Part shown: positions 43,211-52,423 of the stretch, piece by piece | How the letters are laid out: the number at the start of each line of letters is the position of its first letter | Numbering within the stretch: the first letter of the stretch is position 1 | Position numbers and translations under genes: made by a program | The notes under the pieces: generated by a model | Database searches by the model: none | What the model was told of the DNA's origin: nothing | Seen by the model: the letters and a program-made list of their open reading frames with translations, nothing else | NCBI GenBank assembly: GCA_905233385.1 | Contig: CAJOEH010000001.1 | Location: 1 to 64,000 of the forward strand | Reading direction: 5' to 3' | Length of the DNA: 64,000 nucleotides | Source of the DNA: an uncultured Oscillospiraceae bacterium | GTDB lineage: Bacteria > Bacillota > Clostridia > Oscillospirales > Oscillospiraceae

Positions 43211-43711
43211 TTATTCTTTGATCCTTCCGCGGATGTACTCCGGCACTTCGCGCTGCTTGATATTCAGCACGACGGAGAATTCCTCGTCCAGAAGCTTCTC
43301 CGCGTCGCGGAGCATCTGCTCGTCGTTCATGCGCAGGCGCTTGCCGCAGGTCGCGAGATTCTGGCGGCGCAGGAACAGCACGCGCACCATCGCCAGCAGT
43401 TCGCGGCGATCCGCGCTGAGCAGGACGCGCTGGAACGCCGACTTGCGCTCGGACGCGTCGTCGATCCAGTCCGCGTCTTCCTCGTTGACCTCGTCGATCA
43501 TGCGGTTGATCTCCTCCACGGTCAACAGCGGACGCATTCTCGATACCAGCAGTTCGCTTTTCAGCGGAACGAACACGGTCGAGCCTTCGCGGTAGATCGG
43601 GCGAAGGACGTAGTATTCCGCGGCTTCCCCGCCGACTTTCATCTCGCGAATCTCTTCCACGCGGCATACGCCTTCCGTGCCGTAGAACACGGTTTCACCG
43701 GCCTGATACAT
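43211..43711 (-). CDS. CarD-family transcriptional regulator
   Basis: This 166-residue protein begins YQAGETVFYGTEGVCRVEEI, the Tudor-like RNA-polymerase-interacting domain of CarD/CdnL, with YYVLRPIYREGSTVFVPL following. The helical C-domain carries a basic FLRRQNLATCGKRLRMNDEQML segment for DNA contact. Such proteins bind RNAP beta and stabilise open complexes. Monocistronic between its own promoter and ridA. Confidence 0.85.
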   Translation of the reverse strand: MYQAGETVFYGTEGVCRVEEIREMKVGGEAAEYYVLRPIYREGSTVFVPLKSELLVSRMRPLLTVEEINRMIDEVNEEDADWIDDASERKSAFQRVLLSADRRELLAMVRVLFLRRQNLATCGKRLRMNDEQMLRDAEKLLDEEFSVVLNIKQREVPEYIRGRIKE

Positions 43712-43743
43712 GCTCCGCCCTCCTTCCGTTGATTCATATCCAT

Positions 43744-43773
43744 ATTATAGCAGATTTTCGGAAGATTTGTCAA
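43744..43773 (-). promoter_or_regulatory. Promoter of the carD-like gene
   Basis: On the minus strand TTGACA (43768-43773), 18 nt, TATAAT (43744-43749). Confidence 0.8.
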
Positions 43774-43796
43774 AGCAAAATCCGCGAAATTTTGCA

Positions 43797-43843
43797 AAAA
43801 AATCCCTCTGCACAACAATTTTGTCATGCAGAGGGGATTTTTT
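43797..43843 (-). terminator. Terminator of copA
   Basis: On the minus strand AAAATCCCCTCTGCA pairs with TGCAGAGGGGATTTT over a short loop and is followed by further T residues. Confidence 0.85.
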
Positions 43844-44033
43844 AATCAACAACCTGATAGCCGGCGTCGATCACGGCCTGACGGAGCGCCGCGGGATCGG
43901 CGGTCCCGGTCACGGCAGCGCGCTTGTTTTCCAGGCTGACCTCGACCGTTTCCACGCCCGCGACCGCCTGCAGCGCCTTCTCCACAGCCGCCTTGCAGTG
44001 CATGCACATCATGCCTTCGATTTTGATCGTCAT
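43842..44033 (-). CDS. Possible internal CopZ-like copper chaperone from the copA 3' end
   Basis: In frame within copA, ATG 44031-44033 lies seven nt after AGGAGA, a near-ideal Shine-Dalgarno that the fused protein does not need. Translation from it gives a 63-residue stand-alone HMA protein, [14 protein letters not shown]..., the size of CopZ. Separate expression is inference, though E. coli copA is known to yield a chaperone by another mechanism (frameshifting). Confidence 0.5.
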   Translation of the reverse strand: MTIKIEGMMCMHCKAAVEKALQAVAGVETVEVSLENKRAAVTGTADPAALRQAVIDAGYQVVD

Positions 44034-46223
44034 CGCTTCTTCTCCTTTCGGAACTGTCTGAAATTTCGGGCGGAAGGACCGCAGCCGCAGGGCGTTGCTG
44101 ACCACGCAGACGGAGCTGAAGCTCATGGCGGCGGCTCCGATCATCGGGTTCAGGAGGCCGAGCGCGGCGACGGGGATCCCGACGCAGTTATAGAAGAACG
44201 CCCAGAAGAGGTTCATCTTGATATTGCGGATGGTCGCGCGGCTTAGCGCGATCGCGGCCGCGACGTCGGTCGGGTCGCTCTTCATCAGCACGACGTCCGC
44301 GGCCTCGACGGCGATGTCCGTTCCCGTGCCGATCGCGATGCCGACGTCGGCGCGCACCAGCGCGGGCGCGTCGTTGATGCCGTCGCCGACCATGGCGACC
44401 TTGCGGCCGCCCGCCTGCAAAGCGGCGACTTCCTTTTCCTTATTGGCGGGCAGGATCCCCGCGCTGAGCTCGTCGATCCCGAGCTTGTCCGCGATCTTCT
44501 GCGCGGCGCTGAGGTTGTCGCCGGTCAGCATTTTGACCTTCAGGCCCATGGAATGCAGAGTATCCACGGCGGTCTTCGCGGTTTTCTTCTCCGTGTCCGC
44601 CATGACGAGCAGGCCAAGGTATTCGTCCCTTGCCCCGCAGAACAGCAGGGTCCCGATCGGGAACAGCAGCGATGGGATCTCCACGCCGTTGTCTTCCAGA
44701 TACGCGCTGCTGCCGCAGAACCAGTCTTTCCCGTCCAGACGGCAGGAAACGCCTCTGCCCGGCGCCGCCTCAAAGCGCTCCGGCGTCGGAATCTCGACGC
44801 CGCGTCGTCTGCACTCCGCGACGGCGGCTGCCGCGATCGGGTGCTCCGAATACTGCTCCATCGCGCCGACGACCGCCAGCAGACGCTCCGGCTGTTCCGC
44901 GCGGACCTCCGTGACGAAGAGCTTGCCCTCCGTCAGCGTGCCGGTCTTGTCTATCGCGACCGTATCGACGTGGTGCAGGGTCTCCAACGCCTCCGCCGAG
45001 CGGAAGAGCACGCCGAGCTTCGCGCCGGCGCCCGTGCCGACCATGACTGCGACCGGCGTCGCCAGTCCCAGCGCGCATGGGCAGGAGATCACGAGCACGG
45101 AGATCGCCGCGGAGAGAGCGAACGACAGCGGCTTGCCGAGAAGCATCCACACGGCGAAGGTCACGAGGGCGATCCCGATGACGACGGGAACGAACACGCC
45201 CGCGACCTTGTCCGCCAGACGGGAGATCGGCGCTTTGGAGCTGCCCGCCTCCTCGACCAGACGGATCATCTGCGCGAGGGTCGTGTCCTCGCCGACCTTG
45301 TCGGCGCGGAAGGTCAAGACGCCCGTCTGATTGACGGTCGCGGCGGCGAGCGTGTCGCCGGCGGTCTTGTGCACCGGCAGGCTCTCGCCCGTCAGGGCGC
45401 TCTCGTCCACGTCGGACTCGCCCGCGAGCACCGTCCCGTCGACCGGGATCCTTGCGCCGGGACGGACCTGCACTTTATCGCCCTGCCGCACCTCCGCGGT
45501 CGGGAGCTCGACCCACCTGCCGTCCCGCTCGACGAGCGCAGTATCCGGCGACAGGTCCATCAGCGCGGCGATTGCCTCGCCGGTCTTGCCCTTCGAGCGG
45601 GTCTCGAAGTATTTGCCGAGGGTCACGAGGGTCAGGATCATGGCGGCGGACTCGAAGTACAGATCGTCGGCAGGCTTTCCGAGGAAGAGCCGCACGGTCA
45701 CGAAAATCCCGTAGATCAGCGCCGCGCCCGAGCCGACCGCGATCAGGGTGTCCATGTTCGGGCCGCCGTGCAGGAGGGTCTTGAGGCCCTTCGTGTAATA
45801 GGTGTAATTAACGAGCACAACGGGCAGGGTCAGCGCGAGCTGGATGACCGCGCCGAGCGGCGTGCCGTGCAGCTTGTGCGTCAGCGGCAGGCCGATCATA
45901 TGCCCCATGGAGAAATACATTAAAATCAAAAGCAGCGGGATCGAGACGCACAGGCGGATCTTCATGTTCCGAAGCGCCTTTTCCTGCGGCTTGTTTTCCC
46001 GCGGTGCGTTCTGTGCCTGTTTCTCCGCGCCGTAGCCCGCCGCGGTGACGGCGGCGACGATGTCCTCCGAAGAAAGACGCGCCTCGTCGTATTCAATTTC
46101 CATCGAGCCCGCGAGCAGATTGACCTCGGAGGACTTCACGCCCTCCAGCTTCTCGGTCGCCCGCTGCACTCTCGCCGAGCAGGCCGCGCAGCTCATGCCC
46201 GTCACGCGGTAGCGTTCTTTCAT
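43842..46223 (-). CDS. copA: Copper-exporting P1B-type ATPase with N- and C-terminal heavy-metal domains
   Basis: This 793-residue protein has an N-terminal HMA domain ([12 protein letters not shown], residues about 7-18), eight transmembrane helices, TGES in the actuator domain, the CPC metal site [11 protein letters not shown], the phosphorylation motif DKTGTLTEG and [10 protein letters not shown]. The SNALRLRS segment follows the last helices. After it, a second HMA domain ([15 protein letters not shown]) is fused at the C-terminus, which is less usual. It should export Cu(I). An internal ribosome binding site may also yield that last domain alone. Confidence 0.93.
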   Translation of the reverse strand: MKERYRVTGMSCAACSARVQRATEKLEGVKSSEVNLLAGSMEIEYDEARLSSEDIVAAVTAAGYGAEKQAQNAPRENKPQEKALRNMKIRLCVSIPLLLILMYFSMGHMIGLPLTHKLHGTPLGAVIQLALTLPVVLVNYTYYTKGLKTLLHGGPNMDTLIAVGSGAALIYGIFVTVRLFLGKPADDLYFESAAMILTLVTLGKYFETRSKGKTGEAIAALMDLSPDTALVERDGRWVELPTAEVRQGDKVQVRPGARIPVDGTVLAGESDVDESALTGESLPVHKTAGDTLAAATVNQTGVLTFRADKVGEDTTLAQMIRLVEEAGSSKAPISRLADKVAGVFVPVVIGIALVTFAVWMLLGKPLSFALSAAISVLVISCPCALGLATPVAVMVGTGAGAKLGVLFRSAEALETLHHVDTVAIDKTGTLTEGKLFVTEVRAEQPERLLAVVGAMEQYSEHPIAAAAVAECRRRGVEIPTPERFEAAPGRGVSCRLDGKDWFCGSSAYLEDNGVEIPSLLFPIGTLLFCGARDEYLGLLVMADTEKKTAKTAVDTLHSMGLKVKMLTGDNLSAAQKIADKLGIDELSAGILPANKEKEVAALQAGGRKVAMVGDGINDAPALVRADVGIAIGTGTDIAVEAADVVLMKSDPTDVAAAIALSRATIRNIKMNLFWAFFYNCVGIPVAALGLLNPMIGAAAMSFSSVCVVSNALRLRSFRPKFQTVPKGEEAMTIKIEGMMCMHCKAAVEKALQAVAGVETVEVSLENKRAAVTGTADPAALRQAVIDAGYQVVD

Positions 46224-46252
46224 ACGGTTTCACCTCTTTGTTTTCGTCTGAA

Positions 46253-46281
46253 ATGATACCATTTTTCCGCGAAGAAAGCAA
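46253..46281 (-). promoter_or_regulatory. Promoter of copA
   Basis: On the minus strand TTGCTT (46276-46281), 17 nt, TATCAT (46253-46258). I saw no convincing CsoR or CopY operator. Confidence 0.55.
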
Positions 46282-46288
46282 GGGCTTC

Positions 46289-46317
46289 TTGCTTTTTCCT
46301 TTTTGCTCCGCTATGAT
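46289..46317 (+). promoter_or_regulatory. Promoter of the pseudouridine synthase gene
   Basis: TTGCTT at 46289-46294, 17 nt, TATGAT at 46312-46317, divergent from copA. Confidence 0.6.
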
Positions 46318-46342
46318 AATGGTAAGAAACGGAGGCGAAAGA

Positions 46343-46960
46343 ATGGCGGGCAGTATTCCGATCTTATATGAAGACGACGCGCTTCTCGTCTGCGTCAAGC
46401 CGCGCGGGCTCCTGTCGGCGAAGGACGCGTCGGGCAAGCCCGCGGTCACGGACGGCCTGCCGGGCGGTCTTTTTCCCGTGCACCGGCTCGACCGCGAGGC
46501 GACCGGCCTGATGGTCTTCGCGAAGACCGCCGGAAGCGCCGCCTTCCTGTCCGACGCGATGGGAAAGGCCGTGCGCAAGGAGTACCTCGCCGTCTGCGAG
46601 GGGCAGCCCGCGCCGTCCGGCGAGCTGACGGATTTATTGTACCACGACCGCATCAGGAATAAAACCTACGTCGTGCAGAGAAGGCGGAACGGCGTCCGCG
46701 AGGCGCGGCTGTCCTACGAGGTCCTGCGCGGCGGGGAGACTTCCCTGCTGCGCGTCCTTCTGCGCACGGGCCGCACCCACCAGATCCGCGTGCAGTTCGC
46801 CTCGCGCGGCTATCCGCTCTGCGGCGACCGCAAGTACGGCGCGAAGGCCGGCGGCGACCTGCAGCTCTACGCCTGGAAGCTGACCTTCCCCCACCCCGAC
46901 GGCGGAACGCTGTCGTTCACCCTGCCGGAGAAATTCTGTCCTCCGGAGGCCTTCGCGTGA
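46343..46960 (+). CDS. RluA-family RNA pseudouridine synthase
   Basis: This 205-residue protein has the catalytic motif HRLDREATGL (Asp near residue 52), RKEYLAVCEG and LLRTGRTHQIRVQFASRGYPLCGDRKYG. It lacks an S4 domain and is short, like the small single-domain members of the family; the target RNA cannot be assigned. ATG 46343 follows GGAGGCG at 46331-46337; longer upstream readings run through the promoter. Confidence 0.88.
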   Translation: MAGSIPILYEDDALLVCVKPRGLLSAKDASGKPAVTDGLPGGLFPVHRLDREATGLMVFAKTAGSAAFLSDAMGKAVRKEYLAVCEGQPAPSGELTDLLYHDRIRNKTYVVQRRRNGVREARLSYEVLRGGETSLLRVLLRTGRTHQIRVQFASRGYPLCGDRKYGAKAGGDLQLYAWKLTFPHPDGGTLSFTLPEKFCPPEAFA

Positions 46961-47028
46961 GTTTCGCAGCGGTATTTCTTTTCAGTAGGGATGTCATACG
47001 CATAAGCTGAGGAGCGTCTGTCATTCCC

Positions 47029-47144
47029 GCCTGCTGAAAGCAGGCAGGGAATCTGTCCGTCGCAGATTCGGGAACTGTATCGTATGACGGAGCAACGCAC
47101 GATCCCGCAAGGGACAGATTGCCCGGGCAAGCCGGGCAATGACA
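47029..47144. repeat. Intergenic inverted-end repeat, copy 6 (no REPIN core)
   Basis: TGTCATTCCC ... GGCAATGACA; left hairpin CCGCCTGC/GCAGGC(A)GG, right GCCCGG/CCGGGC. Only the outer arms and a short middle are present. Confidence 0.82.
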
Positions 47145-47181
47145 TAACGGATGGTTCAATTATCTTCAAGGAGCAAGATGT

Positions 47182-47970
47182 ATGAGTACCAGACAGGAGA
47201 TCCTGAACAGTTTTTATGATCGGGCGGAGGAGGACGGCAGACTGCGCCGGACCCGCCAAGGTCAGCTGGAATACCGCACGACCATGGCCTATATCCGCCG
47301 TTACGTACCCGAACGCGCGAAAGTCCTGGAGATCGGCGCGGGTACCGGCAGGTATTCCGTCGCGCTCGCAAAGGAAGGCTTCGACGTGACCGCCGTGGAA
47401 CTGGTGGAAAGCAATCTTGCGGTCCTCCGGGAAAACAGCAAGGGGTTGAAGAACATTCGCTCGTATCAGGGCGACGCGACGGACCTCAGCCGCTTTCCGG
47501 ACAACGCGTTCGACGTGACACTGGTTTTCGGGCCGATGTACCACCTGTACGAACCGGAGGAAGTGCATCGTGCGATCGACGAGGCGATCCGGGTCACGAA
47601 ACCCGGCGGCGTGATGCTCTTCGCGTTTCTCTCCGTGTACGCCATCATGTACGCAAACTACTTCTCCGGCGACTGGGCGCTCGGGCAGAAGGAGAACTTC
47701 ACGGAGAATTATCGGGTAAAGCATTTCAAGGAGCAGCTCTTCACCGGCTACGACGTGACGGAGTTCGAGGAGTTGTTTTGGGACAAGCCCGTGGCATGGA
47801 TCACGACGGCAGGCGTCGACGGCGCGCTGGAGCCGATCGAACGCCGCCCGGATTTCCGGCTTTCCGACGAGGATTTCGACGCGTTCGCGGCGTGGTATCT
47901 GGCGTTTGCGGAGAAGCGGGAACTGCTGGGCAATACCAACCATCTTTTGTACATCTGCCGTAAGAGATAA
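47182..47970 (+). CDS. Class I SAM-dependent methyltransferase
   Basis: This 262-residue protein has motif I VLEIGAGTGRYSVALAKEG near residue 50, an acidic VELVESN, then GDATDLSRFPDNAFDVTLVFGPMYHLYE. It resembles UbiE/Methyltransf_11-type enzymes of unknown substrate. AAGGAG at 47168-47173 supports the start. A YczE-like membrane protein gene follows by 28 nt. Confidence 0.85.
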   Translation: MSTRQEILNSFYDRAEEDGRLRRTRQGQLEYRTTMAYIRRYVPERAKVLEIGAGTGRYSVALAKEGFDVTAVELVESNLAVLRENSKGLKNIRSYQGDATDLSRFPDNAFDVTLVFGPMYHLYEPEEVHRAIDEAIRVTKPGGVMLFAFLSVYAIMYANYFSGDWALGQKENFTENYRVKHFKEQLFTGYDVTEFEELFWDKPVAWITTAGVDGALEPIERRPDFRLSDEDFDAFAAWYLAFAEKRELLGNTNHLLYICRKR

Positions 47971-47998
47971 CATGCCTCGGAATCAGCAGGAGGTCATC

Positions 47999-48685
47999 AT
48001 GAAAAAACGAAAAATCAGCACAGAGCTCGCCTACGTGTTCGGCATCGTGTTCGTCGCGTTCGGCGTGGTATTAATGGAGAAGGCGGACTTCGGCGTTTCG
48101 ATGGTCGTTGCGCCGGCCTATCTGCTGTACCGATGGCTGTCTCCGACGTGGACGTTCGTGACCTTCGGCATGGCGGAATACTGCCTGCAGGCGGTCCTGC
48201 TGGCGGTCATGGCGCTGATCCTCCGCAGGTTCCGTTTGTCGTATCTGTTTTCCTTTGTGACGGCGGTGATCTACGGCTTCGTCCTGGACGGCTTCATGGC
48301 GCTCGGCGCGGTCCTGCCGGCGGACGAGATCTGGCAGCGGATCATTTATTATATCCTGGGGATGCTGTTCTGCTCCGCGGGCGTTTCCGCCATGTTCCAC
48401 ACGTATATTTCTCCGGAAGCGTACGAGCTGTTCGTGAAAGAGGTATCCTCTCATTTTCACGCGGATATCCACAGGTTCAAAACCGTTTACGACTGCGTCA
48501 GCTGCCTGATCGGCATCCTGCTGAGTTTTCTCGCGTTCGGCCTCTGGCATTTTGAGGGCGTCAAATGGGGCACCGTCCTGTGCGCGCTGATCAACGGATG
48601 GATCATCGGACGCTTCTCCGCCTTTTATGAAAAGCACTGGTCGTTCTATGACCGGTTCGGCTGGCGGAAATTCTTCGAATCGTAA
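47999..48685 (+). CDS. YczE/YitT-like multi-pass membrane protein
   Basis: This 228-residue protein has about five to six transmembrane segments, starting AYVFGIVFVAFGVVLMEKADFGVSMVVAPAYLL, the pattern of DUF6198/YczE-type proteins whose function is unsettled. AGGAGG six nt before ATG 47999 decides the start; an ATG at 47972 in the same frame is poorer. Probably co-transcribed with the methyltransferase gene. Confidence 0.72.
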   Translation: MKKRKISTELAYVFGIVFVAFGVVLMEKADFGVSMVVAPAYLLYRWLSPTWTFVTFGMAEYCLQAVLLAVMALILRRFRLSYLFSFVTAVIYGFVLDGFMALGAVLPADEIWQRIIYYILGMLFCSAGVSAMFHTYISPEAYELFVKEVSSHFHADIHRFKTVYDCVSCLIGILLSFLAFGLWHFEGVKWGTVLCALINGWIIGRFSAFYEKHWSFYDRFGWRKFFES

Positions 48686-48725
48686 CGCCTGAAAGGAATC
48701 TGCTATGTCCGCCGCGTGATTGTCC

Positions 48726-48754
48726 TTGTAAATTTGCCCGGAATATCGTATAAT
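48726..48754 (+). promoter_or_regulatory. Promoter of murC
   Basis: TTGTAA at 48726-48731, 17 nt, TATAAT at 48749-48754, then ACAGGAGGC before ATG 48786. Confidence 0.78.
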
Positions 48755-48785
48755 ATAGGTTGAACGCTTTACAGGAGGCTTTTCT

Positions 48786-50147
48786 ATGGCAATCCGCAAA
48801 CGACTGGACGCCTATCTGGTGCCCGGAAAACATATTCATCTGATCGGCATCGGCGGCGTTTCCATGCGGCCGCTCGGCCTCGTCCTACGCGGCATGGGCA
48901 TGACCGTGACCGGCTCGGACATGAACTCGTCCGTCTCGACCGACGAGCTGATCGCCAAGGGCATCGAGGTGCACATCGGTCACAACGCGAAAAACATCGA
49001 GGGCGCGGACTGCATCATCCGCACCGCCGCGGCGCACAACGACAACCCGGAGATCGCCGCCGCCCGCGCGCTGGGCATCCCCGTTTTTGAGCGCGCGCAG
49101 GCGTGGGGCCTGATCATGCGCGAATACAAAAACGCGATCTGCATCTCCGGCACTCACGGCAAGACGACCACCACCTCCATGATCACGCACATCTTCATGG
49201 AAGCGCAGCGCGATCCGACCGTCATGCTCGGCGGCTATCTGCCGCTCCTGCACGCGGGGCACCGCGTTGGCAGCGGCGACACTGTCATCATGGAGAGCTG
49301 CGAATACTGCGACTCCTTCCTGAACTTCTACCCGACCGTCGCGATCGTCAACAACATCGAGGCGGATCATCTGGACTATTTCAAGGATTTAGAGGCGGTC
49401 GAGCGTTCCTTCCGCAAGTTCGCGGGGCTCGTGCCGCGCACGGGCTGCGTCATCGCCAACGGCGACGACGAGAACACCGTCCATACCCTTTCCGATCTGC
49501 ACTATATCTCCTTCGGCATCGACCCGAAAAACGATATTCACGCGGAAAACCTGTCCGAGGACATGCGCTCGTTCGACGTGATCTGCTTCGGCAAGCCCTA
49601 CTGCCACGTGGAGCTGAACGTCTACGGCAGGCACAACGTCTACAACGCGCTCGCCGCGGCCGCGGCCGCTTACGTGATGAGCGTGGACGGCGAGGCGGTC
49701 ACCCGCGGCCTCGCCTCCTTCTACGGCGCGGGACGCCGCATGGAGCACAAGGGCACCTACAACGGCGCGGAGGTCTACGACGACTACGCCCACCATCCGG
49801 GCGAGCTGAAATCCCTGATCGACGCGGTCAAGACCATGGGCTTCCGGCGGATCATCCTCGCCTTCCAGCCGCACACCTACACCCGCACCAAGGCGCTGTT
49901 CGACGACTTCGTGGAGCAGCTAAAGCGCGTGGACGTGGCGGTGCTGGCGGAGATCTACGCCGCGCGGGAGAGCAACAAGGTCGGCATCTCCTCGGCGGAC
50001 CTCGCCGCGAAGATCGACGGCGCGATCTACTTCGAGACCCTGCCGGAGGTCGCGGCCTATCTGAAGTCCATCGCCCGCGAGGGCGACATCATCCTCACCG
50101 TCGGCGCGGGCGACATCTACAAAGCCGGAGAAATGCTCCTGAAATGA
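48786..50147 (+). CDS. murC: UDP-N-acetylmuramate--L-alanine ligase
   Basis: This 453-residue Mur ligase adds L-Ala to UDP-MurNAc. N-terminal nucleotide fold HIHLIGIGGVSMRPLGLVL, central ATP loop ISGTHGKTTTTSMI near residue 120, and C-domain GAGRRMEHKGTYNGAEVYDDYAHHPGELK. GVSMRPL replaces the usual GxGMSGLA-type wording but the ligase motifs are intact. D-lactate dehydrogenase follows by 7 nt. Confidence 0.92.
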   Translation: MAIRKRLDAYLVPGKHIHLIGIGGVSMRPLGLVLRGMGMTVTGSDMNSSVSTDELIAKGIEVHIGHNAKNIEGADCIIRTAAAHNDNPEIAAARALGIPVFERAQAWGLIMREYKNAICISGTHGKTTTTSMITHIFMEAQRDPTVMLGGYLPLLHAGHRVGSGDTVIMESCEYCDSFLNFYPTVAIVNNIEADHLDYFKDLEAVERSFRKFAGLVPRTGCVIANGDDENTVHTLSDLHYISFGIDPKNDIHAENLSEDMRSFDVICFGKPYCHVELNVYGRHNVYNALAAAAAAYVMSVDGEAVTRGLASFYGAGRRMEHKGTYNGAEVYDDYAHHPGELKSLIDAVKTMGFRRIILAFQPHTYTRTKALFDDFVEQLKRVDVAVLAEIYAARESNKVGISSADLAAKIDGAIYFETLPEVAAYLKSIAREGDIILTVGAGDIYKAGEMLLK

Positions 50148-50154
50148 GGAACGT

Positions 50155-51186
50155 ATGAAGATTGCTTTTTTCGACGCCAAGCCCTACGACATCCCTCATT
50201 TTGAGGAATGCGGCGCGGCATACGGCATAACCTTCAAGTTTTTTGAAACGAAGCTGACCGAGGACACGGCAAACCTGGCAAACGGCTTCGACGGCGTCTG
50301 CGTCTTCGTCAACGACACGGTGAACGCCGCCGTGATCGACCGCCTGTCCGCCTGCGGCGTCCGTCTGATCGCCCTGCGCTGCGCAGGCTTTAACAACATC
50401 GATCTGCAGCACTGCTTTGGGAGAATCCACGTCGTCCGCGTGCCCGCCTACTCGCCCTACGCAGTCGCGGAGCACGCGATGGCGCTGCTTCTGACCTGCA
50501 ACCGCCGCATCCACAAGGCGTATATCCGCACGAAGGACTTTAACTTCCGCCTGGACGGGCTGACCGGCGTAGATCTGCACGGTAAGACCGTCGGCGTGAT
50601 CGGCACGGGCAAGATCGGCAGAGTCTTCATCGACATCTGCCGCGGCTTCGGGATGCAGGTGATCGCCTACGACAAGTTTCCTGCGGAAAACGCGGGGATC
50701 GACTACGTTTCGCTCGAAGAACTCTTTGCGCGCAGCGACTTCATTTCCCTCCACTGCCCGCTGACCGAGGACACCTATCACCTGATCAACGCGGACGCGA
50801 TCGCGCAGATGAAGAAGGGCGTGTATCTCATCAACACCTCGCGCGGCGCGTTGATCGACGCCGAGGCGCTGCTCGAGGGCATCAAGGCGCGCAAGGTCGG
50901 CGCGGCCTGTCTGGACGTGTACGAGGAGGAGTCCGATCTTTTCTTCGAGGATTTCTCCGGTCACATCGTCGAGGACGATACGCTGGCTCGGCTGATCTCC
51001 ATGCCGAACGTCATCGTCACCTCCCATCAGGCGTTTCTGACGCAGGAGGCTCTGCAAAACATCGCGGATACCACTGCAAGCAATATCGTTTCGTTCTTCC
51101 GCGACGGGATCTGCGACAACGAGGTCTGCTACAAATGCGGGAACATCGACCACTGCCGCAAGAAACGCAAAGAAAAGTGCTTCTGA
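50155..51186 (+). CDS. ldhA: D-lactate dehydrogenase (2-hydroxyacid dehydrogenase)
   Basis: This 343-residue NAD-dependent enzyme has GKTVGVIGTGKIGRVFIDIC (dinucleotide fold near residue 145), the catalytic Arg in NTSRGALIDAEAL, a Glu in DVYEEE and His in VTSHQAFLT. This matches the fermentative LdhA group. The C-terminus adds a Cys-rich tail (VCYKCGNIDHCRKKRKEKCF) that the family usually lacks. Its place directly after murC is unexplained; I see no evidence for a VanH role. Confidence 0.88.
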   Translation: MKIAFFDAKPYDIPHFEECGAAYGITFKFFETKLTEDTANLANGFDGVCVFVNDTVNAAVIDRLSACGVRLIALRCAGFNNIDLQHCFGRIHVVRVPAYSPYAVAEHAMALLLTCNRRIHKAYIRTKDFNFRLDGLTGVDLHGKTVGVIGTGKIGRVFIDICRGFGMQVIAYDKFPAENAGIDYVSLEELFARSDFISLHCPLTEDTYHLINADAIAQMKKGVYLINTSRGALIDAEALLEGIKARKVGAACLDVYEEESDLFFEDFSGHIVEDDTLARLISMPNVIVTSHQAFLTQEALQNIADTTASNIVSFFRDGICDNEVCYKCGNIDHCRKKRKEKCF

Positions 51187-51190
51187 AGCG

Positions 51191-51224
51191 AAGGACGGCG
51201 GAGTACAACTCCGCCGTCCTTTTA
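51191..51224 (+). terminator. Terminator of murC-ldhA
   Basis: AAGGACGGCGGAGT pairs with ACTCCGCCGTCCTT over a 3-nt loop, followed by TT. Confidence 0.85.
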
Positions 51225-51235
51225 TGAGCAAAAAT

Positions 51236-51250
51236 TATACTGTCAGTATA
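51236..51250. promoter_or_regulatory. Perfect 15-bp palindrome upstream of the XRE-TPR gene
   Basis: TATACTGTCAGTATA, arms of 7 bp around a single T, lies 55 nt upstream of the -10 at 51306-51311 (TATAAT). It could be an operator for the adjacent regulator. Confidence 0.45.
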
Positions 51251-51305
51251 TAAATTAATATCGTATTCGTATGAATTGTCTGTTCCATTCTGCATTTTCC
51301 CGTGT

Positions 51306-51311
51306 TATAAT
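51306..51311 (+). promoter_or_regulatory. -10 element of the XRE-TPR/ABC operon
   Basis: Perfect TATAAT. The matching -35 (TTCCAT at 51283-51288) is weak, which fits an activated or regulated promoter. Confidence 0.5.
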
Positions 51312-51343
51312 GACGGCAGAAGATCAAACGAGGGGGCAACCAC

Positions 51344-52423
51344 ATGGAAATGAAGTTAGCGGAGAACATCCGCAGATTCCGCAAAGAACGGTCGCTGACG
51401 CAGGAGCAGCTCTCCGAAGTGCTGGGCGTGACGGCGGGCGCCGTCTACAAGTGGGAGGCGAAGCTGTCCGTGCCGGATTTAGAGCTGATCGTGCAGATGG
51501 CGGACTTTTTCGACACGTCGGTCGACGTGCTGCTCGGTTATGAGATCAAGGACAACCGCCTTGACGCAACGGTGACGCGCCTGCGGGAATACCGCCGCAA
51601 AAAGGATCGGGAAGGGCTTTCGGAGGCAGAAAAGGCGCTGAAAAAATACCCCCATTCCTTCCGGATCGTCTACGAAAGCGCCGCGATCTGCCGCGCGTTC
51701 GGCATCGAAAGCGGCGACAAAGACCTGCTGCGGCGCGCGTTGGAGCTTCTGGAACAGGCGCGTTTGCTGCTGCCGCAGAATACCGACCCCGAGATCAGCG
51801 AGCAGACCCTGTACGGAAAGATCGCGCAGACGTATCTCGGACTGGGAGAAACGGACAAGGCGATCGAGCTTTGGAAGGCCAATAACGCCGGCGGGCTTTA
51901 CAATCACGACATCGGTCATGTTCTCGCCATGTCCGAGCGCGCGGAGGAGGCAGTGCCGTTTCTGTCCGAATCGTTGGCGAAGATCGTCTCCGAACTGTGC
52001 GATCTGATCACCGGCTACATGTACGTCTACTTATCCCGCGGCGACTATGCGTCCGCCGAAGGGATCCTCGCCCTGGGGATCGGCTTCTTTGCCGGACTGC
52101 GCAGGGAGAATAAGCCGAATCTCCTCGACAAGGTCGGCAGCGCGTTTCTCGCCGCCCTCGCCTACGTGCAGTTTGCGTCCGGGCGGGAGGACGCGGCGCG
52201 CGCCTCCCTGTTGAAAGCAAAAGAACTGGCGGCGTTCTTCGACGCGTCTCCGAGCTACGACGAGACCGACGTCCGCTTCATCTCCCGCATCGAAGGCGCA
52301 AGCGCGCATGACGACATCGGCGCGACGGCGGCGGACGCCGTCGAAAACGTCGTAAACGAATCTGAAAGCGAAGCGTTTGCCGTGCTGTGGAAAGAAGTTA
52401 AGGAGAAAGAAACCGATGAATAA
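51344..52423 (+). CDS. XRE-family regulator with TPR-like C-terminal region
   Basis: This 359-residue protein has an HTH at about 5-62 (LAENIRRFRKERSLTQEQLSEVLGVTAGAVYKWE) and then helical repeats resembling TPRs, such as YGKIAQTYLGLGETDKAIELWK and DYASAEGILALG. This layout recurs in Clostridia next to ABC exporters; such proteins are thought to sense peptides or stress and control their neighbour. The 3' end overlaps the ABC gene by 8 nt. GAGGGGG precedes the start; ATG 51350 is an alternative. Confidence 0.82.
   Translation: MEMKLAENIRRFRKERSLTQEQLSEVLGVTAGAVYKWEAKLSVPDLELIVQMADFFDTSVDVLLGYEIKDNRLDATVTRLREYRRKKDREGLSEAEKALKKYPHSFRIVYESAAICRAFGIESGDKDLLRRALELLEQARLLLPQNTDPEISEQTLYGKIAQTYLGLGETDKAIELWKANNAGGLYNHDIGHVLAMSERAEEAVPFLSESLAKIVSELCDLITGYMYVYLSRGDYASAEGILALGIGFFAGLRRENKPNLLDKVGSAFLAALAYVQFASGREDAARASLLKAKELAAFFDASPSYDETDVRFISRIEGASAHDDIGATAADAVENVVNESESEAFAVLWKEVKEKETDE

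Noticed and set aside
46238-46342. Longer start for the pseudouridine synthase
   Set aside because: The stretch contains the promoter (46289-46317) and lacks family sequence; ATG 46343 has a proper ribosome binding site.
50155-51186. VanH-like enzyme for D-Ala-D-Lac resistance
   Set aside because: The sequence fits fermentative D-lactate dehydrogenase and no vanA, vanX or ddl partner is next to it; only the proximity to murC suggested it.
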